A DNA stretch of 64,000 nt from contig JAFYMC010000027.1 of assembly GCA_017556805.1 (NCBI GenBank), forward strand, positions 31,822 to 95,821, read 5' to 3'. The notes under the pieces were generated by a model that saw nothing but the letters and a program-made list of their open reading frames with translations, was not told the DNA's origin and did no database searches. The position numbers and the translations under genes were made by a program. The stretch is from Lachnospiraceae bacterium. Its GTDB lineage: Bacteria; Bacillota; Clostridia; Lachnospirales; Lachnospiraceae. Below are positions 1 to 7,677 of this stretch, piece after piece (the stretch's first letter is position 1; every line of letters starts with the position of its first letter).

Positions 1-960
1 CGCTCCTACGGAAACCTCCTCTGCCGGCAACTCCTCCTCCGGTAAATCCTCTTCTGCCACAATTTCCGACGCATCTGTTTCCCACATCGGTTCTTCCGTA
101 GCGGCCACTTCCTCCAAGAAGTCATCTTCCGCAACCGCTTCCTGTTGCTCGCCCGCTTCCTCGGCTTCAAAACGTTCCTCTGCCACCGCACGGTATACCT
201 CGGTCAGTGCCAGATGCTCTTCTTCCTCGATACGCTGGGACTCTTCCTCCGCCAATTGCTGTTCCTCAGCAATCCGGCGCTGTTCTTCTTCAAAAGCCTT
301 GCGTTCCTCTTCTTCTCTTGCTCTGCGCTCTTCCGCCTCACGCACACGACGGTCCGCTTCCTGACGAATATCATCCGCCGAAAGCTCTCCCCGGTAATAT
401 GCCTGTAATACCTTTGCACGCTCCACATAGGTACCCTCGCCGAACCAGAGAATCAAATCCGAACACTCTGCCATACACTCTTCTTCCCGGCCCAGCTTAT
501 GATACAGCTTTGCCAGCTCATAAGCATACTTTTCCGTGTATTCCTCTGCCTTTAATGTCTGCAATACCGGCAAAAGCTCTTCGTCCGGTCGATGCATCTG
601 ACGGCCGATCCGGTATTCGAAAATATACCCTCTCGGATCTCCTCCGGAAAGCTTTCCGTATTGCTTTAAATAGGTCTGCGCCTCCTCCGGATTCTTTTCC
701 GCGAGACAAACCTCCATCAGTTCTTCTAACACACGCCAGGTGACTTTTTTCTCATACACGCGCAGCAAAATCTCTTTTGCGGTGGCAAGCTCTCCGCACT
801 TTCTGTAGACCTCCGCCAACAAAAACAAATCCGCGCTGTCTTTTAGCTTCTCCTTGCGGATACTGTCCGCAATTTCTTTTGCGGCCTCATAGTCTCCCGC
901 GTCCGAAAGCGTCCGGATTTCTTCCAGCCGCACAATCGCCCGATAACGTTCAATTCCCAT
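1..960 (-). CDS. TPR-like helical repeat protein with Glu-rich tail (partial, C-terminus beyond window)
   Basis: The reading frame opens at ATG 960 and stays open to the window edge (320 codons), so the C-terminus is missing. Residues 1 to about 210 are paired amphipathic helices with TPR-like spacing (for example AGDYEAAKEIADSIRKEK and CGELATAKEILLRVYEKK). About residue 215 onward becomes a long charged helix of E/R/A repeats and then an acidic Glu/Ala-rich tail. The start lies one base after the stop of the SMC-like gene, and its GGAGG site sits inside the end of that gene, so translation is probably coupled. I infer a scaffold or accessory subunit of the SMC-like complex. The function is unknown; the start and frame are secure. 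Confidence 0.8.
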   Translation of the reverse strand, partial: MGIERYRAIVRLEEIRTLSDAGDYEAAKEIADSIRKEKLKDSADLFLLAEVYRKCGELATAKEILLRVYEKKVTWRVLEELMEVCLAEKNPEEAQTYLKQYGKLSGGDPRGYIFEYRIGRQMHRPDEELLPVLQTLKAEEYTEKYAYELAKLYHKLGREEECMAECSDLILWFGEGTYVERAKVLQAYYRGELSADDIRQEADRRVREAEERRAREEEERKAFEEEQRRIAEEQQLAEEESQRIEEEEHLALTEVYRAVAEERFEAEEAGEQQEAVAEDDFLEEVAATEEPMWETDASEIVAEEDLPEEELPAEEVSVGA

Positions 961-961
961 A

Positions 962-3900
962 CTACACCTCCGAAATATTAAGGCTGGTCTGCTCAAACTG
1001 CAACGGAATATATTCCACCGAGTCTGCCTCCACGCGACTGCAATAATCCACAACCACCGTCTGCTGTCTGCCGTCAATCAGCTTCTGTCCCAATACATAG
1101 TTCACATCAAAGCGCCCCGTAATGGCCGGCGTGGTTCCGCGGGCCGGAACAATAAGCTGTACATGGTTGGCACGAAGTAGTTCAAAAATCGGTTCCCAAA
1201 TATACACATCCTTTGCGGCACCGAACGGGTTATCGATAAAGATGACCTTGCGCAGCCCCGCCGCATCTCCCTTCGGGGAATAAATGCTGGAAATATAGTT
1301 GATGACCGCAATTAAAAACTGAATGTAAATACCCTGAGACTGGCCGGTACTTCCTACCGCTTCCTCATAGCGTAAATGTCTGCTCTGCTCTTTAATACGT
1401 TCCCGCTTATACAACAGTAACTTAATACCGTTCATATCCGATACAATAACGGAAAACAGCTTCTTGTAGGACAAGGCCGTACGGATATATTTCATGCGCT
1501 CCGTCGGATTCGCAATTGCGTCCACCGCCTGTATAACCTCATCGATATAGGCCGTCATCCGCTCTTTGAAGAACTCTTCCTTTACATACGGAATCTGCAG
1601 GGAAATCATCGGAATCTGCTCCCCATCAAGCATGATTCTGGACAGTTTCGGAAGCCGCTCTAAATCCGCCTTTATGTTCAGGCAACGTTGTAAACACTGG
1701 CTCTCGAAGTTTTCCTTAATGGTCTCCAAATCACCCAGCCCCGCCTCAATTCTGGTTCTCTCAAGCTGCAGACACTCCCTCACTTCCTTTAAGCCACGGA
1801 TGACTTCTTCCGTCTCCCGTCTGCTTCTCGGCATCATGACACTGCTGCCGATTTCTTCGGAAAGAGCCTGTGCTCCCAGCACCTGTAATGTCTCCATAGT
1901 CTTCTGGCGGTTCCGGTAAAACTCTTCCTGACGCTTTAACAGCTCTCTTCCGCATGCGGCATAGCGCTCTCTTGCTTCCTTGTAGCACTCTGCCAGACGT
2001 ACGTTATTCTCCAGTCTGCCGCACTCCTCCGTCAGAGCTTCCGCACCTTCAAACATCCGGGCAATTTCATTCCGGATTACGGTATACGCAGAAAGCTCCT
2101 CCGTAAGCTCTGCCTGGGAACGTCTTAGCGCTCCGATGTCCTTTTGCTTCTGCTCCGTTTGCGCTCTACGCTTGGCTATGAACGCAGAAAGAGCTTCTCC
2201 CGTCAGTTCCACCGGATGATACTCGCCGTATTTTTCTATAATAGTTGCTTCCGCCTGGCTGTTCTTTCCTTCCAGACGATACAGCTTTTCCTGCATTTGC
2301 TTTATCTGACGTTCCAGCTGCTCCGTTTCCTCCGCCAAAGAAGCAATCTCTTCTCCGCGTCTGGTCAACTCTGCCTCCGACGTCTCGTACACTTCATTCT
2401 TCTCATACAGCTCCGACAACTCCGCCACACTGAAATCTCTGCTGCGGATATTCCGAAGCAAACGGTTCATTGCTGCCACATAGGAATCCAACAAGCGTTG
2501 CTTGTCCTCCAAAGAGGACGCCTCCGTATGTAACGCCGCAATTTTTCCGTCAATCTGCACCGACAGTTCATTGATATCATAATCTACATTTGCTGCCGGT
2601 CCGTCCGACTCATAAATGGAATAGCTGCTCCAGGTACGGGAAATTTCCTCTCCACGGGCACGCAGACTGTCGACTTCCGCCTTCTTTGCCTCACACTCCG
2701 CTTCCAGGGCTTCTGCCGTTGTTTCCGCATCCTTCTTCCATTCGGTCAGGCGTTCCTTCTTTTTCTGATAGTCCTGTATCGCCTTTTCCTTTTCCTCTGC
2801 CTGCTCATATAACGCAACAATGGCATGATAGGAAAGAATCTCCTTTTCCGTTGCTCCTATTGTATCCCGACAGGTTTCTGCCTCCTCGGAGACCTCCTTT
2901 AAACGGTCTGTAAGAGCGGTCAGGCGCTCCGACTCCTCCCGCAGCTTCTCCTGCAGACTGTCCTCGGTCCGGTCCGTGCCGTACTCCGCCCTCTTGGCAT
3001 ACATGGTATCGTAATACTGCTTTACAAAGCCGGTTAAGAATTCCTCATCCTCTTCGTAAGCCTCTAACAACGTTTCCAGACGACGAATGCCGTACTCGGC
3101 CTCCTCCTCGATTCTGGATAAACGCACAATCTCCTTCTGTCTTGCCTTTTCTTCGAACAACGCCGCACCGTCCCGTACACAAAGAAGCATCTGTTCTCTG
3201 TGGAACAAATCCTTGCCGGCACGTAACGACTCCATGCGGAGTAACGGCACCATTGCCCCCTCCGGTACGCATTCTGCCAGAAGATGGTCATCGAATACCG
3301 TCTCAAATCCCTCTGTAATCACCGCATAAGTGAGCCCCGCATACTTCCTTAACAGCTCCTCCTGCTCCTCCAAGGATTTGGTCTGCAAATACTCTGCACC
3401 GGTCATAGCCTTCTTTTTATGTCTCGTACAAATATATTCCTTTACCGTCTCTGCCGCCTCGGTGGAAGAAAACAGCTCTCCCGCCTCTACTGCCTGACGT
3501 CTTGCCTTCGCCGTCCGCATCTGCTCGGACAACCGGGTCTGCTCGGCATATGCTTCCCTGCAACGGGTACGAACCGCCATGCGAAGGGCACGGTAATCCT
3601 TCTCGCCATAGGCCTCCGCCAGCTTATCCGCCCGGAGCTTCGCCTCGGCAAGCTTCTCCTGCTCTGCTTCCGTCGTCTGCTGCTCCTCTCGATACTTCTG
3701 CAGTTCCGTCCGGGCCTGATGCACCGCATATACCGCATCTTCCCGTTCCTTTGCCAGCTTCTCCGTTTCCTCTTTTAAGGCATTGTATTTAATAGACGCA
3801 GCCACACTGCGCTCTCTGCATTCCTTCTCCAAAGCGACCGCATCTTCCATAAGTAACAGGCCCACCGCATCCTTTTGTTCCTTTATCTTTCCGTACAATA

Positions 3901-5356
3901 CGGACAATTCTTTCTTCGTCTGCTCCGCCAGAACATCAGACACAGCAATTTCCCGCTCTACATCCTTTCTGGAATTCTCCGCCGTTTTGTACTTTAACAG
4001 AGCTCCCGTAGCTGCGCTCTCCGCCTTGGAAACCGCCGCGGCAAGCTCTGCCTCGTAGTGCTCCTTCTTTTCCTTATAGGCACGCACTAACGCGGAAATC
4101 TCCTCCTGAAGACCGTTCCCTTCCGTCATGGCCTGGAGTGTTACCGCCGTCTCGTCCCTCTTTTTCTTCTCCTCTAAGTACTCCAAATAGTCATTGGCAC
4201 ATTCCTTCCTCTTAAGAAGGGCTACCAACGACTCTCTTCTCTCACGCTTCTGCTCCTTTTCGGCTGTCAAACGCTCTACCTGGGTACTGTACTCCTTCGC
4301 CAGCTCCATATCCTCGGAAATCGCCGCGGATAACAGCTCCGCCTCATAGCCGCGCAACTCTTTTTCCGCTTCCGCCTCTGCCGTCTTTAAACGCTCTACC
4401 GCATCCTCCCGGCCATCCAGATAATGTACCGCAGCATTATAAATACGGTTTAACTGGGTCTTTTCGTCCTGCTGCTCTCCGTATACAGAGCCTAAAAGCT
4501 CCACACGGGAGGAAAACTCGGACAGTACTTCCTCCTGCCGGTCAAAGCTGCGCATAGCGTCCTTTTGCTTTGCCAGATCCACCAGCTTATCCTTCATATC
4601 CAGAAGAGTCTGGGACATGGTATCCTCCGCATCCTCCTTGCCCGCCTTTCTGCGGAAAGAGGTACCGAGAATCTCCTCAATCAATAAATCCTCTACTACC
4701 TTACGGGTCGTCTTATAATTGCTCTCGAAATACGTACGTACATGACCCTCGGTCTTATTGATGCCGCGGATAATCTCCCATTCGCTTTCGTAAATACCGT
4801 AATCCGCAATAAAGCTCTGGTACTCTCCCTTACGGTCAAAAATACGTACCACCAGGGAATTATCCCGCTCCAGCTCCTTCAAATAACGGCGAAGGCCGCT
4901 GTAGGTAATCCGCTCCTTATCCTTTACAAGCGGGAGATTGCGAATATCGTTTGCATTATATTCCCGGTAAAAAATACAATAGTTAAAATACTCGATGGAC
5001 GCCGTGTCCTTCGTTTCTCCTTCGGTCTCCGCTGCCTTTCTGGCACAAAAACCGGTGGTCATATATTGAAAACCGTTCTCTATGTTCTCGTCGTCTAATT
5101 TCCACTCAATAAGGGAGTGAATGGTCTTACTGCCCTCGCCGGTACGGAACAACTTCTCAATCGGCTGCTTTTCATCTAGGGTACAATTCGGAATCACATT
5201 CTGTAACAAAAGCAGCATAAGTACACTTTTTCCGCCACCGTTTGCAAGGTCGTACAACGTATTTCCGCAAAACGGCTTCATCAAAAAGTCATCATATGCC
5301 TGGGTTCCGAAATTATATTTTACGTTATTGACACGAATACGGTTAATATGCGGCAC
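962..5356 (-). CDS. SMC/MukB-like coiled-coil ATPase
   Basis: This encodes 1464 aa, close to MukB length. Near the N-terminus there is a P-loop-like NGGGKS (about residues 39-44) after the short strand HINRIRVNNVKYNFG. A very long Glu/Lys/Ala/Leu heptad coiled coil fills about residues 270-1280, interrupted by a more globular, hinge-like stretch. The C-terminal head carries an ABC-signature-like STGQSQG (about 1336-1342) and a Walker B strand KVIFIDNPFG (about 1370-1379). The usual Walker B glutamate is Asn here. I chose the GTG at 5356 because AAAGGAGG lies 8 nt upstream and the protein then begins VPHINRI; an upstream in-frame ATG at 5419 has no good ribosome site and lies inside the preceding gene. 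It overlaps that gene by 14 bp. It is probably the motor of a condensin-like complex. The role (chromosome organisation or DNA defence) is not decided by the sequence. Confidence 0.85.
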   Translation of the reverse strand: MPHINRIRVNNVKYNFGTQAYDDFLMKPFCGNTLYDLANGGGKSVLMLLLLQNVIPNCTLDEKQPIEKLFRTGEGSKTIHSLIEWKLDDENIENGFQYMTTGFCARKAAETEGETKDTASIEYFNYCIFYREYNANDIRNLPLVKDKERITYSGLRRYLKELERDNSLVVRIFDRKGEYQSFIADYGIYESEWEIIRGINKTEGHVRTYFESNYKTTRKVVEDLLIEEILGTSFRRKAGKEDAEDTMSQTLLDMKDKLVDLAKQKDAMRSFDRQEEVLSEFSSRVELLGSVYGEQQDEKTQLNRIYNAAVHYLDGREDAVERLKTAEAEAEKELRGYEAELLSAAISEDMELAKEYSTQVERLTAEKEQKRERRESLVALLKRKECANDYLEYLEEKKKRDETAVTLQAMTEGNGLQEEISALVRAYKEKKEHYEAELAAAVSKAESAATGALLKYKTAENSRKDVEREIAVSDVLAEQTKKELSVLYGKIKEQKDAVGLLLMEDAVALEKECRERSVAASIKYNALKEETEKLAKEREDAVYAVHQARTELQKYREEQQTTEAEQEKLAEAKLRADKLAEAYGEKDYRALRMAVRTRCREAYAEQTRLSEQMRTAKARRQAVEAGELFSSTEAAETVKEYICTRHKKKAMTGAEYLQTKSLEEQEELLRKYAGLTYAVITEGFETVFDDHLLAECVPEGAMVPLLRMESLRAGKDLFHREQMLLCVRDGAALFEEKARQKEIVRLSRIEEEAEYGIRRLETLLEAYEEDEEFLTGFVKQYYDTMYAKRAEYGTDRTEDSLQEKLREESERLTALTDRLKEVSEEAETCRDTIGATEKEILSYHAIVALYEQAEEKEKAIQDYQKKKERLTEWKKDAETTAEALEAECEAKKAEVDSLRARGEEISRTWSSYSIYESDGPAANVDYDINELSVQIDGKIAALHTEASSLEDKQRLLDSYVAAMNRLLRNIRSRDFSVAELSELYEKNEVYETSEAELTRRGEEIASLAEETEQLERQIKQMQEKLYRLEGKNSQAEATIIEKYGEYHPVELTGEALSAFIAKRRAQTEQKQKDIGALRRSQAELTEELSAYTVIRNEIARMFEGAEALTEECGRLENNVRLAECYKEARERYAACGRELLKRQEEFYRNRQKTMETLQVLGAQALSEEIGSSVMMPRSRRETEEVIRGLKEVRECLQLERTRIEAGLGDLETIKENFESQCLQRCLNIKADLERLPKLSRIMLDGEQIPMISLQIPYVKEEFFKERMTAYIDEVIQAVDAIANPTERMKYIRTALSYKKLFSVIVSDMNGIKLLLYKRERIKEQSRHLRYEEAVGSTGQSQGIYIQFLIAVINYISSIYSPKGDAAGLRKVIFIDNPFGAAKDVYIWEPIFELLRANHVQLIVPARGTTPAITGRFDVNYVLGQKLIDGRQQTVVVDYCSRVEADSVEYIPLQFEQTSLNISEV

Positions 5357-6077
5357 CGTCTTCTCCTCCTTTGCTGCTTCGCAGCTGTAACTCGTACAGC
5401 CGTCCCTTTTCCTCTTCAAAATACCGGCGGATCAGCGCGTGCATCCGGTTCGTCGGATAATAGCGTTCCCCCACTTCGGTAAATAAGCCCTGGGCTACCA
5501 TAAAATTAAATACCAGCTTTACAAAACCGCTCTTTGAGCCGCGGCCGGCACGTACCCCCTGGGTATCCTCGTTAGCGATGAGCGGAAGCTCGTCCCAGGA
5601 AATCGCCAGTGCCCTAAAGCTGGTCTCCTCCGGTGTTTCGCTCTCAAACCGGTGAAGCTCCGATACCATGCCGGACAGTCCGTGATTTACCGCCTCAAGA
5701 AGATCCTCCAGCTTAATATATTCTCTGTAATTGTAGGTGGCAGAGTCCTGATAAAAAAGGGCCGCCGCCTGATAAATCAAATAATAGCAAAGATATAACT
5801 CTTTATTTAAACGCAAGCCCATGATGCGTTTTAAGTCATCGTTGGAATATCCGAAGACACGGTTCTTTTCTCCCACAGCTAAATATAATCCGTAATTATA
5901 CTCATACACCCGCAGATTCAGCTTCTTTAACATCAAATCCAGAGCATCACTGACCTCGCCGGACTCGTGATACGCCTCATAAAGTCCCGTATTCTTCCCG
6001 TTTTTTGCCTCCACCGGGTCTCCCACCAGGAGAGCCGCCAAAAGCTCCGTTGCCTTTTCCAAGCTCTTTTGTTCCAT
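5343..6077 (-). CDS. small kite/MukE-like subunit (DUF6063-type)
   Basis: This is a 244-aa soluble protein with alternating helices and short strands, consistent with winged-helix folds (for example the segment with NYREYIKLEDLLEAVNHG and a C-terminal YYPTNRMHALIRRYFEEEKG). It begins 2 bp after the kleisin-like gene and overlaps the SMC-like gene by 14 bp. I believe it belongs to the uncharacterised DUF6063 family, from memory and not from a search. In MukFEB and JetABC operons the gene between kleisin and SMC encodes the kite protein that binds the kleisin middle region. That position is the main reason for the call. Confidence 0.7.
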   Translation of the reverse strand: MEQKSLEKATELLAALLVGDPVEAKNGKNTGLYEAYHESGEVSDALDLMLKKLNLRVYEYNYGLYLAVGEKNRVFGYSNDDLKRIMGLRLNKELYLCYYLIYQAAALFYQDSATYNYREYIKLEDLLEAVNHGLSGMVSELHRFESETPEETSFRALAISWDELPLIANEDTQGVRAGRGSKSGFVKLVFNFMVAQGLFTEVGERYYPTNRMHALIRRYFEEEKGRLYELQLRSSKGGEDGAAY

Positions 6078-6079
6078 CT

Positions 6080-7645
6080 TTATTCCGCCTTTTCTTCCGT
6101 CATCCGTTCAAATACAATTTCTGTTGTTACAAAGGAGGCATCCCGTTCCAGGCCCGCAATCTTATGCACCAGTTCCTCGGCCTCCGGCTTCATTACCAGC
6201 CGGAACTTAAGCCCCGCATATTTCTTCATACCGGACTCTTGTAACAGTTCTGCCAGAATCCCTTCAAAAAACGTATCCTGCTTTGTCCGGACACGATCCA
6301 AATCATACTCCTTCTTCTGGCAGATATGCACCAGGAAGGAATAGTAATCACTGTTCCTAAAGATACCGTCGAAAAACTTCAGCTCCAGCTTCCGGTTCAA
6401 AGCAGAAAGCGATACCCGCTCCGCAGCCAAAAGCTCGTCAAACAAGGTCTTCACAATTGCCGCATAGTTGCCGGAAATACGCTCCTCTTCGATTTCATCG
6501 TCAAAGCGGTACATTTCCTCCTTCGCCTCTTCCACCACCTCGGCGGACTCTCCGCCTTCCGCCGGCAGGGACAAAAGCTCATCCGTCTGCAAAAACGCAA
6601 ACTGCTTTTGCAGCTTCGGGGCCAAAAGCGGCTCCACCAAATGGGCAAGAAGCGTCACATCCTGCGCTTCCTCCGCCGCTGCCACAAATCCGCGGAAATC
6701 AAAAGCTCCCCGCAGACGACTGTATTTATATTTATGAATCATCTCATCGGCACGTACCTGCAGATCCATACAATCGGAAAGCAACTCACCGTGATTTGCC
6801 ATAGCTTTTTTAAGCTCTGTTTCCAGCTGATAAATCCCCCGCAAAGACTCCACATCCTTTACGCCGTCCACGGCCTCCTCCGCTTTGGCCCGGGCCCGTT
6901 CCATCAGCTCCATGTTATGGGAAAACAGCTTCTGTTCCTCGGAAAACCAACGCATTCCGGTTTGGTTAAACTCCTCCAGCGCCTTTACACCGTCAAACAC
7001 ATTGCTTCCCAAAAGAGCCAGCACCTCTCTCTTTTGCAGGCGAAGACGGTTTACCTCGCTGTTGATCCGGCGGATTACATCGATTCCGCCCTTAAAATTC
7101 TTCGTATGTATCATCTTCTCCAACAAAATCTGCTGGATATTAATCTTACTCTCGTCCCGGATTTCTTTTGTGTCCAGATAAAACTCAATGGCATCCGCCG
7201 TCACGGAATACAATACCGTATTTCCCGACAACGTAGCATCAATCAGCTTCATACGCACCGACGCATTTGTCTTTTTTACCGGGTCGAAGTACTCCATCAC
7301 AAAAGGCTTACCGTCATTTTTCAACTTATCGAAAATATAATCCGTCAGTTCCTTTTCTTCCTCCGCCGGCAGCAGCAACTCAAAATCTCTTGTAAGCACC
7401 CCGGAAATAAATGCCGTAATTTCCGGATATGCTATTGGCCGGTCGTTAAACTGGTTCTCCTCAATAAAGAAACGAAGCACCGCCAATGTAATATAGCCCA
7501 TGTCAAGAAAGGCATACTTCCCTTCCTTAAACAAATGAAATGCGGTGTTTTGGAGACAGAAAAACGGGTAATACCGTCTCAGATTCCGCATACGGTCATT
7601 ATGAAAATCTATGATATCATGCAGCATCTGATACGTGCCGTCCAT
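6080..7645 (-). CDS. kleisin/MukF/JetA-like subunit
   Basis: This encodes 521 aa with no signal peptide. Residues 1 to about 170 look like winged-helix and helical modules (MDGTYQMLHDIIDFHNDR, then DMGYITLAVLRFFIEENQF). About 190-340 is strongly helical with heptads, like the helical neck of kleisins. About 365-395 is an acidic linker (EVVEEAKEEMYRFDDEIEEE), followed by a C-terminal globular domain. It lies between the cNMP-fold gene (32-bp gap) and the kite-like gene (2-bp gap). The architecture and place in the operon match MukF and JetA. No sequence motif proves it, so this is an inference from context and fold pattern. Confidence 0.65.
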   Translation of the reverse strand: MDGTYQMLHDIIDFHNDRMRNLRRYYPFFCLQNTAFHLFKEGKYAFLDMGYITLAVLRFFIEENQFNDRPIAYPEITAFISGVLTRDFELLLPAEEEKELTDYIFDKLKNDGKPFVMEYFDPVKKTNASVRMKLIDATLSGNTVLYSVTADAIEFYLDTKEIRDESKINIQQILLEKMIHTKNFKGGIDVIRRINSEVNRLRLQKREVLALLGSNVFDGVKALEEFNQTGMRWFSEEQKLFSHNMELMERARAKAEEAVDGVKDVESLRGIYQLETELKKAMANHGELLSDCMDLQVRADEMIHKYKYSRLRGAFDFRGFVAAAEEAQDVTLLAHLVEPLLAPKLQKQFAFLQTDELLSLPAEGGESAEVVEEAKEEMYRFDDEIEEERISGNYAAIVKTLFDELLAAERVSLSALNRKLELKFFDGIFRNSDYYSFLVHICQKKEYDLDRVRTKQDTFFEGILAELLQESGMKKYAGLKFRLVMKPEAEELVHKIAGLERDASFVTTEIVFERMTEEKAE

Positions 7646-7677
7646 GGTGTTCCTCCTCCCGATATAAAACCCTCGGT

